Shown here piece after piece: positions 8,346 to 16,226 of a stretch of 38,025 nt of DNA; the stretch's first letter is position 1, and each line of letters begins with the position of its first letter. Source of the DNA: Pseudomonas lactucae. Its GTDB lineage: Bacteria > Pseudomonadota > Gammaproteobacteria > Pseudomonadales > Pseudomonadaceae. Where the stretch lies: contig NZ_JAFHKI010000173.1 of the NCBI RefSeq assembly GCF_016937615.1, forward strand, positions 1-38,025. Direction: 5' to 3'. The notes below the pieces were generated by a model that was given only the letters and a program-made list of their open reading frames with translations, had not been told where the DNA came from and made no database searches. A program made the position numbers and the translations under genes.

Positions 8346-8374
8346 ATTATATATAGACCACTGTCAGCGTCCAA
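8346..8374 (-). promoter_or_regulatory. Sigma70-type promoter for ETF-QO
   Basis: Read on the minus strand, TTGGAC (8369-8374) and TATAAT (8346-8351) are separated by exactly 17 bases. The start codon at 8241 would leave a leader of about 95-100 bases. The -10 is a perfect consensus, making this the clearest promoter of the region. Confidence 0.75.
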
Positions 8375-8376
8375 TA

Positions 8377-8390
8377 CAAACGTTTGTTTG
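8377..8390. promoter_or_regulatory. PsrA-like operator CAAAC-N4-GTTTG
   Basis: CAAAC (8377-8381), four bases, GTTTG (8386-8390). This agrees with the published PsrA half-sites (C/G)AAAC-N2-4-GTTT(G/C). PsrA is the fatty-acid-responsive TetR-type regulator of pseudomonads. The site lies two bases upstream of the -35 of the ETF-QO promoter, where a bound repressor could block RNA polymerase. It also contains the shorter perfect palindrome CAAACGTTTG. Confidence 0.6.
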
Positions 8391-8450
8391 AATTGCCCGC
8401 AGGCTAGGTAAATCAAAGCAACGCGGCTTATGACTGGCCATTTTGCCGTA

Positions 8451-8480
8451 TTGACCAGAATAGGCGTTCCGGTCAATATA
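8451..8480 (+). promoter_or_regulatory. Possible etfBA promoter and TTGACC/GGTCAA inverted repeat
   Basis: TTGACC (8451-8456) and AATATA (8475-8480) are 18 bases apart and could be a sigma70 -35/-10 pair for etfBA. This would give a leader of about 260 bases. The same stretch holds TTGACC mirrored by GGTCAA (8471-8476), a possible operator. The rest of the 8242-8747 spacer shows no convincing gene; a 63-codon ORF there overlaps regulatory sequence and matches nothing I know. Confidence 0.3.
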
Positions 8481-8747
8481 CGGTCGGTTTTGCGCTTACC
8501 GTAGGCAGACAGCAGGTTTCAAGAGCACGTCCAAAAGCGAGACAGGTGACGCACGCTGAAACGATGGCGCGCAGTTTACACGCCGCGATAAAGAATGACC
8601 TCTCAGTCACCACTGACGAACGGTCATCATTTCCCGTGAGCAAGGTCACTTGCCCAGGTTTTTGGAGGTGCCCTTGTGTGCCGATGAGCATCAACCGCCA
8701 GGTTCGCCTAGGCGACTTTCTTTTCACCGGAGAGTAACGAGGAATCC

Positions 8748-9497
8748 ATGAAGGTTCTTGTAGCTGTCAAACGCGTTGTCGATTACAACGTGAAAGTTCG
8801 CGTCAAGGCGGACAATTCCGGCGTCGACCTTGCTAACGTCAAGATGTCGATGAACCCATTCTGTGAAATCGCCGTGGAAGAAGCCGTACGCCTGAAAGAA
8901 AAAGGCGTCGCGACTGAAATCGTGGTGGTGTCCATCGGCCCGACCACTGCTCAAGAGCAGCTGCGTACAGCCCTGGCGCTGGGTGCCGACCGTGCCATCC
9001 TCGTCGAATCCGCTGAAGAACTGACCTCCCTGGCGGTTGCCAAGCTGCTCAAGGCGGTTGTCGACAAGGAACAGCCTTCGCTGGTGATCCTCGGCAAACA
9101 AGCCATCGACAGCGACAACAACCAGACCGGCCAGATGCTGGCTGCGCTGACCGGTTACGGCCAGGGCACCTTCGCGTCCAAAGTCGAAGTGAGCGGCGAC
9201 AGCGTTGCCGTGACCCGCGAAATCGACGGCGGCGCACAGACGGTTTCGCTGAAACTGCCGGCCATCGTCACCACTGACCTGCGTTTGAACGAGCCGCGCT
9301 ATGCGTCGCTGCCAAACATCATGAAAGCCAAGAAGAAGCCTCTTGAAGTGCTGACTCCGGACGCTTTGGGCGTTTCCACCGCCTCCACCAACAAGACTGT
9401 CAAAGTCGAAGCGCCGGCTGCACGCAGCGCGGGCATCAAGGTCAAGTCGGTGGCTGAACTGGTCGAGAAACTGAAAAACGAAGCGAAGGTAATCTAA
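8748..9497 (+). CDS. etfB: Electron transfer flavoprotein beta subunit
   Basis: 249 aa; small subunit of the soluble ETF heterodimer, which carries FAD and a structural AMP. The start MKVLVAVKRVVDYNVKVRVK and the segment 'KMSMNPFCEIAVEEAVRLKEKG' are typical of EtfB. The AMP-binding region with GKQAIDSDNNQTGQMLA is present around residues 120-135. A good Shine-Dalgarno sequence precedes ATG 8748. The alpha subunit follows after two bases, so the two are translated together. The partner dehydrogenases and ETF-QO channel electrons from fatty acid, amino acid and choline-type oxidations. Confidence 0.97.
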   Translation: MKVLVAVKRVVDYNVKVRVKADNSGVDLANVKMSMNPFCEIAVEEAVRLKEKGVATEIVVVSIGPTTAQEQLRTALALGADRAILVESAEELTSLAVAKLLKAVVDKEQPSLVILGKQAIDSDNNQTGQMLAALTGYGQGTFASKVEVSGDSVAVTREIDGGAQTVSLKLPAIVTTDLRLNEPRYASLPNIMKAKKKPLEVLTPDALGVSTASTNKTVKVEAPAARSAGIKVKSVAELVEKLKNEAKVI

Positions 9498-9499
9498 CC

Positions 9500-10429
9500 A
9501 TGACTATCTTGGTAATCGCCGAACACGACAACAAAGTGCTGGCCCCGGCCACGCTGAACACTGTTGCTGCCGCCGCTAAAATCGGTGGCGACATTCACGT
9601 GCTGGTCGCCGGCCAGGGCGCTGGCGCCGTGGCTGAGGCCGCCGCGAAAATCGCGGGCGTGAGCAAAGTGCTCAACGCTGACAACGCCGCCTACGCGCAT
9701 CAGTTGCCGGAAAACGTTGCGCCGCTGGTGGCAGAGCTGGGCAAGGGCTACAGCCACATCCTGGCTGCCGCCACCTCCAACGGCAAAAACATCCTGCCGC
9801 GCGTTGCCGCGCAGCTGGACGTTGACCAGATCTCCGAGATCATCTCGGTTGAAAGCGCCGACACCTTCACGCGCCCGATCTACGCCGGTAACGCCATTGC
9901 CACCGTGCAATCGAGCGCTGCGATCAAGGTCATCACCGTGCGCGCCACCGGTTTCGACCCGGTTGCCGCCGAAGGTGGTTCGGCTGCCGTTGAAGCGGTT
10001 GCTGCTGCCCACGACGCCGGTACTTCGAGCTTCGTTGGCGAAGAGCTGGCCAAGTCGGATCGTCCTGAGCTGACCGCTGCCAAGATCGTCGTTTCCGGCG
10101 GCCGTGGCATGCAGAACGGTGACAACTTCAAACACCTGTACGCCCTGGCCGACAAGCTGGGCGCGGCCGTCGGCGCTTCCCGCGCGGCTGTCGACGCAGG
10201 CTTCGTGCCCAACGACATGCAGGTCGGCCAGACCGGCAAGATCGTCGCGCCACAGCTGTACATCGCGGTCGGTATCTCCGGCGCGATCCAGCACCTGGCC
10301 GGTATGAAAGACTCCAAAGTGATCGTTGCGATCAACAAGGACGAAGAAGCGCCGATCTTCCAGGTAGCCGATTACGGCCTGGTGGCGGACTTGTTCGAAG
10401 CCATACCGGAGCTTTCGAAGCTGGTCTAA
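9500..10429 (+). CDS. etfA: Electron transfer flavoprotein alpha subunit
   Basis: 309 aa; large ETF subunit that binds most of the FAD. The N-terminal domain (1-190) begins MTILVIAEHDNKVLAPATLN. The C-terminal FAD domain contains VVSGGRGMQNGDNFKHLYALAD, GQTGKIVAPQLYIAVGISGA and the final 'NKDEEAPIFQVADYGLVADLF'. It begins two bases after etfB and is followed by an intrinsic terminator, so etfBA is a two-gene operon. Nothing in it looks truncated. Confidence 0.97.
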   Translation: MTILVIAEHDNKVLAPATLNTVAAAAKIGGDIHVLVAGQGAGAVAEAAAKIAGVSKVLNADNAAYAHQLPENVAPLVAELGKGYSHILAAATSNGKNILPRVAAQLDVDQISEIISVESADTFTRPIYAGNAIATVQSSAAIKVITVRATGFDPVAAEGGSAAVEAVAAAHDAGTSSFVGEELAKSDRPELTAAKIVVSGGRGMQNGDNFKHLYALADKLGAAVGASRAAVDAGFVPNDMQVGQTGKIVAPQLYIAVGISGAIQHLAGMKDSKVIVAINKDEEAPIFQVADYGLVADLFEAIPELSKLV

Positions 10430-10453
10430 TCCAGCCGCTTCACTTATAAAGAG

Positions 10454-10479
10454 CCCGGTCTTGTGACCGGGTTTTTTTT
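10454..10479 (+). terminator. Intrinsic terminator after etfBA
   Basis: Stem CCCGGTC (10454-10460), loop TTGT, stem GACCGGG (10465-10471), followed by a run of eight T residues. This is a textbook rho-independent terminator 24 bases after the etfA stop codon. Confidence 0.93.
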
Positions 10480-10513
10480 ATCCGGCCTTTTGTGAATATC
10501 GGAGAAAACCGCC

Positions 10514-11329
10514 ATGGAAATGCGCCCCTGGGTCGTCTTGCTGGGCCTTTCGCTGCTGCCAAGCCTGGCGTTGGCCGCCGGCAAATGTGAGCGCCTGGTG
10601 ATCACCGGCAGCCCGGACGCACCGCCCTTGCTCTGGCGTGACCCCCAGGACCCCACTCACCTGATCGGTGCCACTGCCGATGTGTTGCAGCAGGTAGCGA
10701 AAGACCTGGGTGTGAAAATTGACCTGCTCTACGGTGGCAAGCGTTCCATGGCCCTGGACGAAGTACGCAGTGGGCGCATGGACATTTTTGCCGATGCACC
10801 GCTCAATCACGCCGAGCTGGACAACTTCGACTACATCCACCCGGCACTGGTGCAGAGCGACTATCTGGTGTGGACGCGCAAGGATTCGGCGCTGGCCTAT
10901 GCCACGGCGACCGATCTGCACGGTTTCAAGGGTGCGGTATCGGAACGGGCCCGTTTGAGCCGTGAATTCGACACCCTCGCCGAGCAGCACCTCACCCTGC
11001 AACGGTTCCCGACCTTGACCCCGGCATTTCAGAAATTGCTGTTGGGCGAGGTGGATTACGTGCTCGCCGGGCGCTATTCCGGCATGGCCATGGCCCAGAC
11101 GTTGGGCATGAACAATGACCTGATCGCTCGCGATACGCCTGTCGATCAGCCCGGCCTGTACCTGGCGATTTCCCACAACTCGGCCTGCAATGATCCGTGG
11201 TTGCGCGGACAGCTCACCAAAAAGATGACAGAATTGCCAGGGTCTGGTGTGACGGAAGCCGCGCTGCAGCGCAATCTGGAGCGTTGGAAAGCACAATTGC
11301 AACAACCCGTCGGCACCCCAACACAGTAG
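10514..11329 (+). CDS. Periplasmic substrate-binding protein (SBP family 3-like)
   Basis: 271 aa with a Sec signal peptide (MEMRPWVVLLGLSLLPSLALA, cleavage near residue 21). A two-lobed solute-binding domain follows (TGSPDAPPLLWRDP, GATADVLQQVAKDLG, RSGRMDIFADAPLNHAELDNF). It resembles polar amino-acid binding proteins (SBP_bac_3), but no ABC permease or ATPase is adjacent. It may therefore be a sensor or orphan binding protein. Ten bases after its stop comes the DUF4398 lipoprotein gene and then an OmpA-like gene, so a three-gene envelope operon is likely. The ligand is unknown. Confidence 0.8.
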   Translation: MEMRPWVVLLGLSLLPSLALAAGKCERLVITGSPDAPPLLWRDPQDPTHLIGATADVLQQVAKDLGVKIDLLYGGKRSMALDEVRSGRMDIFADAPLNHAELDNFDYIHPALVQSDYLVWTRKDSALAYATATDLHGFKGAVSERARLSREFDTLAEQHLTLQRFPTLTPAFQKLLLGEVDYVLAGRYSGMAMAQTLGMNNDLIARDTPVDQPGLYLAISHNSACNDPWLRGQLTKKMTELPGSGVTEAALQRNLERWKAQLQQPVGTPTQ

Positions 11330-11338
11330 GGATTTTCA

Positions 11339-11701
11339 GTGACTCTTCGACCTTTTTTCGCGGCCCTCGCCGTTGTTGCCCTGGCGGGATGTGCAGCCGA
11401 TCCTGCGCCGAATGAACAGATTCGCCTCACCCGGCAGGCCTTGGAACAAGCCAATGCGGTTGGCGCCAGCGCCGATGAATCACCCGAATTGAAACTGGCC
11501 GAAGACAAATTCGCCCAGGCCAAGGCCGACATGGCCGACCAATCCTATAAGGACGCGCGCATGCAGGCCGAACAGGCCGAGCTGGACGCACGCCTCGCAG
11601 AAGCGCAGGTACTGACCCGCAAAAGCCAGGAACAACTCAACGTGCTCAATACCCGCATTACGCGCCTGCGCAAGCAATTGCAGTTGGGAGAAGCCCAATG
11701 A
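11339..11701 (+). CDS. DUF4398 domain lipoprotein
   Basis: 120 aa. It starts at GTG 11339, nine bases after the upstream stop. The signal peptide ends in a lipobox LAGC, with lipidated Cys18 predicted. The mature part is almost entirely helical and charged (EQIRLTRQALEQANAVGA, ELKLAEDKFAQAKADMA), as expected for DUF4398, whose members are short periplasmic helical hairpins. Its last four bases overlap the start of the OmpA-like gene (ATGA), indicating coupled translation. No function is established for the domain. Pairing with an OmpA-like lipoprotein suggests a cell-envelope structural role. Confidence 0.85.
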   Translation: MTLRPFFAALAVVALAGCAADPAPNEQIRLTRQALEQANAVGASADESPELKLAEDKFAQAKADMADQSYKDARMQAEQAELDARLAEAQVLTRKSQEQLNVLNTRITRLRKQLQLGEAQ

Positions 11702-12513
11702 GCCCGATGATGCGTGGTGTGAGCTGTGCCGTGCTGCTGGGCAGTGCGGTGTTGGGTGGTTGCGCGAGCCACCCCAATGGCGAGCAGGCGTTGCAACAGG
11801 CCGGCAGTGATTTCCAGAAGGTCAAGGAAGACGCGAATGTGCTGCGCATCGCGCCCAAGGACGTGATTCGCGCCGGTGAATCGCTGGCACGCGCCGATCG
11901 CTTGTCCAGCTACTGGGGCAGCGGCGCGGACGTGGTGCACTACGCCTACTTGAGCCAACGCTATAGCGCCATCGCCCGCGAACACACCGAGCAGGCGCTT
12001 AACGAAGAGCGCGCCGCCAAGCTCGAACTGGAACGCCAGCGCCTGCAGTTGGCCTTGCGTGAAAGCAAGCTGATCAGCGTGCAGCAACAGGGCAAATGGC
12101 TTGAAGAGCAGATCGCCAGCCTGACCACCACCCAGACCGACCGTGGCCTGGTGATGACCCTGGGCGATGTGCTGTTCGACACGGGCGAAGCGGAGCTGAA
12201 AAACTCGGCCAACCGCACCGTGTTGAAGATCGTGCAGTTCCTGCAACTGAACCCCAAGCGCGTGGTGCGCATTGAGGGTTACGCCGACAATACCGGCGGC
12301 CAGCAGGAAAACCTCAAACTGTCCCGTGACCGCGCACAATCGGTGGCTGATGTGCTGGTGGATTTGGGGATCGACGAAAAACGCATCCAGGTCGAAGGCT
12401 ATGGCGACCAGTACCCGGTGGAGGCCAACGCGTCCGAACGGGGCAGGGCGCAGAATCGTCGCGTGGAAATAGTGTTCTCCGACGAAAAAGGCCAGTTGGG
12501 CGCCGCCCGCTGA
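11698..12513 (+). CDS. OmpA family outer-membrane lipoprotein with helical N-terminal region
   Basis: 271 aa. The signal peptide carries lipobox LGGC (Cys22). Residues 25-135 form a long helical region (LERQRLQLALRESKLISVQQ) related to the DUF4398 theme. Residues about 145-260 are an OmpA peptidoglycan-binding domain, with DVLFDTGEAELK, EGYADNTGG, NLKLSRDRAQSVADVL and RGRAQNRRVEI. The conserved Asp/Arg pair that holds diaminopimelate is consistent with these motifs. It probably tethers the outer membrane to the cell wall. It is translationally coupled to the DUF4398 gene by an ATGA overlap, and a REPIN-like element follows. Confidence 0.9.
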   Translation: MSPMMRGVSCAVLLGSAVLGGCASHPNGEQALQQAGSDFQKVKEDANVLRIAPKDVIRAGESLARADRLSSYWGSGADVVHYAYLSQRYSAIAREHTEQALNEERAAKLELERQRLQLALRESKLISVQQQGKWLEEQIASLTTTQTDRGLVMTLGDVLFDTGEAELKNSANRTVLKIVQFLQLNPKRVVRIEGYADNTGGQQENLKLSRDRAQSVADVLVDLGIDEKRIQVEGYGDQYPVEANASERGRAQNRRVEIVFSDEKGQLGAAR

Positions 12514-12528
12514 AGCCTTGTGTGGATC

Positions 12529-12637
12529 AATGTGGGAGAGGCGGTGCGACGATTCGACTTGCTCCCGATAGCGGAATACCAGTCAGTGAAGATATCGACT
12601 GAACCACTGCTATCGGCAACAAGCCCCCTCCCACATT
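12529..12637. repeat. REPIN-like paired repeat (AATGTGGGAG ... CTCCCACATT)
   Basis: The outer arms AATGTGGGAG (12529-12538) and CTCCCACATT (12628-12637) are exact reverse complements. Inside them, CCGATAGC (12565-12572) pairs with GCTATCGG (12609-12616). This nested, cruciform-capable layout is characteristic of the doublet repeats that fluorescent pseudomonads carry in intergenic DNA. It fills most of the gap between the OmpA-like gene and the next MocR gene. The remaining part (12638-12795) is ordinary upstream sequence. Confidence 0.8.
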
Positions 12638-12795
12638 TTTGTTCGATGTTCGTCCGAGAATCCCTGTGTCCCCATAGTTTTTACTGTCACTCCCGCCCGC
12701 GCTCGACTATTGTGGCAACTGTCCCCGTACACTTCTAAACTGTGCTGGTATGTTTCACACAAAAATAAAATACCCGTGAAATCGAGTGCTGCGTC

Positions 12796-14235
12796 ATGAC
12801 CAATCTGTTGCTTTATCAACGTATCGCCCAGCAACTGGCCGAGGACATCCGGCGCGGTGTCTATCAACCGGGCGAACGTGTGCCTTCGGTGCGCAAGATG
12901 AGCTCCCAGCTCAACGTGAGCCATGCCACGGTATTGCAGGCCTACGCTAATCTGGAAGACCAGGGGCTGATCCGGGCGCGGCCGCAGTCCGGCTATTACG
13001 TGCACCAGACGCCGGCGCTGACCGCGCCGACCCCGGATATCGCACGGGTCGAACGTCCTGGGTTGGTCACCCGCAGCAGCATCATTCAGCAGGTATTGGG
13101 CGAGTCGCGCCGCGAAGGCGTATTTCCTTTGGGCGCGGCCGTGCCGAGTGTCGATTACTTGCCGGTCCGCGCATTGCACCAGCAACTGGCCAAGGTTACG
13201 CGGTTCCAGAGCCCGCGGGCGTTCAGCTACATGTTCAGCCCCGGTTTCGAGCCGCTGCGTCGCCAGGTGGCGATCCGGATGCGCGATGCTGGCGTGGTAG
13301 TGGACCCTTGCGAAGTGGTGATCACCCACGGCTGCGTCGAAGCGTTGCAGATGTCGCTGCGGGTGCTGACGCGCCCTGGCGACCTGATCGCAGCGGAATC
13401 GCCGACTTACTATGGCTTGCTGCAACTGGCCGATTTGCTCGGCCTCAAGGTCATCGAGATTCCCTGCGATCCCTCCACCGGCATGAGCCTGGAGGCCCTG
13501 CAATTGGCGGCCAACCAATGGTCGATCAAGGCGCTGGTGCTGACCACGCGCCTGAGCAACCCACTGGGCGGCACCATGCCCGAGGAGCGGCAGAAGCAAT
13601 TGCTGCGTCTGGCGTCGGATTTCGATATCCAGATCGTCGAAGATGATATCTACGGCGAACTGATGTTCGAACTGGGCCGCACCAAGGCCCTCAAGGCCTA
13701 TGATCGCCTGGATCGGGTGATCTACTGCTCGAGCTTCTCCAAGACCTTGTCGCCGGGGGTGCGCATCGGCTGGATGATCGCCGGCAAGTATCAGCAGGAA
13801 ATCCAGCGTCTGCAGATGTTCAGCACCCATTCGGCATGCAGCGTGACCCAGATGGGGGTTGCGGCGTACCTGGAGAACGGTGGCTACGACCGGCACCTGC
13901 GTTACATCCGTCAGGAATACCGCAAGAACCTCAGCGCGTTTCAACTGGCGGTGCAGCAGTATTTCCCGGAGGGCACGCAGATGACCCGACCGACCGGCGG
14001 CTTTATCCTGTGGGTCAGTTTGCCGGGGCGGGTCAATACCCAGGAACTGCATGTGCGCGCCCTGCAACAGGGCATCAGCATTGCGCCAGGGTTGATCTTC
14101 AGTAATACCGAGCAGTTCAATCACTGTATTCGCCTTAACTGCGGCACGCCGTGGAACCGCGAGGCAGAGCGGGCGTTGATGACCCTGGGCATGCTGGCCA
14201 GCCAGTTATGCCAGGAAACGGCAGCAGGTTTTTGA
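12796..14235 (+). CDS. MocR/PdxR-type regulator (GntR HTH plus aminotransferase domain)
   Basis: 479 aa. A GntR winged helix (residues 5-75: LYQRIAQQLAEDIRRG, VPSVRKMSSQLNVSHATVLQAYANLE) is joined to an aminotransferase-like domain from about residue 100. The PLP region shows EDDIYGELM and the lysine in SSFSKTLSPGVRIGW. It belongs to the branch with a strict 'LxxxCG' C-terminus (CIRLNCGTPW). No divergent partner is evident. The preceding DNA holds the REPIN and the following gene is an unrelated small exported protein, so its target is unknown. A long antisense ORF over it is a codon-bias shadow. Confidence 0.9.
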   Translation: MTNLLLYQRIAQQLAEDIRRGVYQPGERVPSVRKMSSQLNVSHATVLQAYANLEDQGLIRARPQSGYYVHQTPALTAPTPDIARVERPGLVTRSSIIQQVLGESRREGVFPLGAAVPSVDYLPVRALHQQLAKVTRFQSPRAFSYMFSPGFEPLRRQVAIRMRDAGVVVDPCEVVITHGCVEALQMSLRVLTRPGDLIAAESPTYYGLLQLADLLGLKVIEIPCDPSTGMSLEALQLAANQWSIKALVLTTRLSNPLGGTMPEERQKQLLRLASDFDIQIVEDDIYGELMFELGRTKALKAYDRLDRVIYCSSFSKTLSPGVRIGWMIAGKYQQEIQRLQMFSTHSACSVTQMGVAAYLENGGYDRHLRYIRQEYRKNLSAFQLAVQQYFPEGTQMTRPTGGFILWVSLPGRVNTQELHVRALQQGISIAPGLIFSNTEQFNHCIRLNCGTPWNREAERALMTLGMLASQLCQETAAGF

Positions 14236-14338
14236 GGCGCACATAGGGATAACTCCGATAGCGGGCGCATCACCGCGCTTGTCATGCTACGCACAACAAG
14301 CGAGCATATGGCCCTCTGCCGTTAATGCTGTAGGCGAT

Positions 14339-14824
14339 ATGACCTGTATTTTTCGCGCTGCTTTGGTGCTTGGCCTGTTAAGCCTGTGTAACGTCAGTCC
14401 CGTGCTGGCGGCAGCGCCCGTGACTGAAAACAAGCCCGCTGCCAGTAGCGAAAAGCCCACCGCAAAAAAAACCACGGCAACCCAGCAAGCCCCCGCCGCG
14501 AAGAAAAAAGCCGCTACGGCTAAAAAACGTGCCTCGGCGAAAAGGTCCAAATCATCCCAGGAAGCGGCAAAGACCCAACTGCCACCGGCACAGTTGGACC
14601 TCACTTTACCGTCCGACATGGTCCGGCACCTGCAGCCACTTGGCACCATGCCCAAGCCCAAAAGCGTGCCGTTGCTGCCGCCGATGTTCGGCGAGAAACC
14701 CACGGATAACAGCGCCTTCCAGATCAACGGCCGCCTGCTCAGCAATGAGATGAAGCTGCAACTGCGTAACGAAGAGCGTCGGGAAGTCGAAGGCGCCGCG
14801 TTGGAATTCGAGTTCAAGCAGTAA
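14339..14824 (+). CDS. Lys/Ala-rich exported protein of unknown function
   Basis: 161 aa from ATG 14339. An in-frame codon 20 positions upstream would put soluble residues before the signal peptide and is less likely. A hydrophobic signal segment (ALVLGLLSLCNVSPVLAAA) is followed by a low-complexity Ala/Lys/Thr stretch (about residues 35-90, with AAKKKAATAKKRASAKRS), similar to histone H1/AlgP tails. A compact C-terminal part follows, with 'PLLPPMFGEKPTDNSAFQINGRLLSNEMKLQL'. Such cationic tails bind polyanions. The signal sequence places it in the periplasm or envelope, where LPS or peptidoglycan are candidates. I do not recognise the C-terminal domain. Confidence 0.75.
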   Translation: MTCIFRAALVLGLLSLCNVSPVLAAAPVTENKPAASSEKPTAKKTTATQQAPAAKKKAATAKKRASAKRSKSSQEAAKTQLPPAQLDLTLPSDMVRHLQPLGTMPKPKSVPLLPPMFGEKPTDNSAFQINGRLLSNEMKLQLRNEERREVEGAALEFEFKQ

Positions 14825-14985
14825 CTTTTCCACTGCGCGTGACGCGGGCCGTTGACCATCTGTCGCAGACTGGTCAGTCATATTTGTTTTATGCGAAAAA
14901 CCCCTGTTAACCCATTTTAAAACGGCTGTTTAGGGGCGTACCCTAGCTCCGCCATCCCTGTTGAGCCGTTGAGGACCTGCCGTTC

Positions 14986-15240
14986 ATGAATTGCCGCGAA
15001 GGCTGTGGCGCCTGCTGCATCGCCCCCTCCATCAGTTCGCCGTTGCCCGGAATGCCCAATGGCAAGCCGGCGGGCGAACGCTGTCTGCACCTGTCGGTCG
15101 AACAGTTATGCCAACTGTTCGGCCAGCCGGAACGGCCGGCGGTGTGCAGTGATTTCAAGGCGGATATCGAGGTGTGCGGCACCGACCAGGCCGATGCGAT
15201 CCGGTTGATCGGCTGGTGGGAGCAGATGACGGCGGCTTGA
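14986..15240 (+). CDS. YkgJ-family cysteine cluster protein
   Basis: 84 aa. Cysteines at 3, 7, 10 and 11 (CREGCGACC) plus 33, 42, 54 and 64 form the pattern of the YkgJ/UPF0153 family of small putative metal-binding (Zn or Fe-S) proteins. The short length is normal for the pseudomonad form. The function is unknown in the family. The next gene (START-domain protein) starts 41 bases after its stop and may be co-transcribed. Confidence 0.85.
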   Translation: MNCREGCGACCIAPSISSPLPGMPNGKPAGERCLHLSVEQLCQLFGQPERPAVCSDFKADIEVCGTDQADAIRLIGWWEQMTAA

Positions 15241-15281
15241 TGGGCTTTACTCTCGCAACTTCAACAATAAGGAATATAACA

Positions 15282-15887
15282 ATGGGTTCGCTGAAACGAC
15301 TGGCTGTGCTGTGCGGCTTTACGGTGTTGTTCGCTGCCACTGCGCAGGCTGAGGATTGGCAGGTCGCCAAGGACGAAGACGGTATCAAGGTGTCCCTGAG
15401 CGAAGTCGCCGGTTCCAAGTACAAAGCGTATCGCGGTGTCACGGTGATCAAGGCGCCGGTGGCCAAGATCGTTGCGTTGCAGGAGGACGTGGCGGGTGCC
15501 TGTAAGTGGATTCATGAATGCAAGCTGCAAAAGTTGCTGAAACATGAGGGGGACGTCAGCTACACCTACACGCAATTCAACGCGCCGTTTCCGGTGAGTA
15601 ATCGTGATTCAATCTTGAAAATCACCACCACCAAAGGGGCTGACGGCAGCGTGACGCGCAACTTGCTGGAGGTTCCGACCTATCAGCCCGAGGAAAAAGG
15701 CTTTGTTCGTGTCGCCCAGGTCGAGGGCTTCTGGAAACTGGTGCCAAAAGGCGATAACCAGACCGAAGTGACTTACCAGGTACACACCGAACCAGGCGGT
15801 AGCGTGCCGTCGTGGCTGGCCAACAAGTTCGTGGTGGACGCGCCGTTCAACACCTTGAAAGCCTTGAAAGAACACGCTGAGAAATAA
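15282..15887 (+). CDS. START-domain (SRPBCC fold) exported protein
   Basis: 201 aa from ATG 15282, which has AAGGAA upstream. The longer open frame upstream lies inside the preceding gene. The signal peptide is MGSLKRLAVLCGFTVLFAATAQA. The mature domain is START-like: EDWQVAKDEDGIKVSLSEV, an AYRGVTVIKAPVAKIVALQED loop, then NAPFPVSNRDSI and TYQVHTEPGGSVPSWLANKFVVDAPFNTL. These resemble StAR/START lipid-binding folds found in periplasmic bacterial proteins. It probably binds a hydrophobic ligand in the periplasm. No enzymatic residues can be identified. Confidence 0.85.
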   Translation: MGSLKRLAVLCGFTVLFAATAQAEDWQVAKDEDGIKVSLSEVAGSKYKAYRGVTVIKAPVAKIVALQEDVAGACKWIHECKLQKLLKHEGDVSYTYTQFNAPFPVSNRDSILKITTTKGADGSVTRNLLEVPTYQPEEKGFVRVAQVEGFWKLVPKGDNQTEVTYQVHTEPGGSVPSWLANKFVVDAPFNTLKALKEHAEK

Positions 15888-15989
15888 GCGGTTCAATCCG
15901 GTGCCTCGGGCCTTGAGCGGAACGTTTGCCACGCCCTCAAGGTCCAGATACCTGTAAGCCCACACGCGGGCTTTATCGAGGAGGCACCG

Positions 15990-16226
15990 ATGCCGAAGTG
16001 GAACGTTTCTTTCATTAATGACCGTGGCGAACCGGTGGTCGAGCAGTTCGACTGTGAGCATGAGCCCACGCTGGAAGAAGCTGCACAGATGGTGCGCATA
16101 CGCGTGTCGCCGGTACTTGAGAAATTGGACCTCAACGATCTTGCGGATCGTGTTCCTGATCCCACCGTCAAGAGCCTGCACGATCAAAACAGCATCAAAG
16201 ACCTCAAGGTCGTACGCTCCGCCTGA
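15990..16226 (+). CDS. Small conserved-looking hypothetical protein
   Basis: 78 aa, starting with a clear Shine-Dalgarno sequence (gaggaggcaccg) before ATG 15990. It is acidic and soluble, beginning MPKWNVSFINDRGEPVVEQF, with no signal peptide or membrane segment and no motif that I recognise. It lies between the START gene and rraB, same strand, with about 100-base and 210-base gaps. The good ribosome binding site and pseudomonad-like codon use support it being real. Confidence 0.7.
   Translation: MPKWNVSFINDRGEPVVEQFDCEHEPTLEEAAQMVRIRVSPVLEKLDLNDLADRVPDPTVKSLHDQNSIKDLKVVRSA

Noticed and set aside
6667..8391. 574-codon plus-strand ORF opposite ETF-QO
   Set aside because: It mirrors a certain gene, has Val/Gln/His-rich low-grade composition and no family features; GC-rich third positions keep the opposite strand open.
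8546..8737. 63-codon ORF before etfB
   Set aside because: It occupies the etfBA leader, lacks a good ribosome binding site and shows no familiar sequence.
12610..14124. 504-codon minus-strand ORF opposite the second MocR gene
   Set aside because: Antisense shadow of a well-supported gene; composition is typical of a reversed coding frame.
14880..14950. CCCCT...AGGGG hairpin before the YkgJ-like gene
   Set aside because: The arms are short with a wide, partly unpaired interior and no T-tail, so not called as a terminator.
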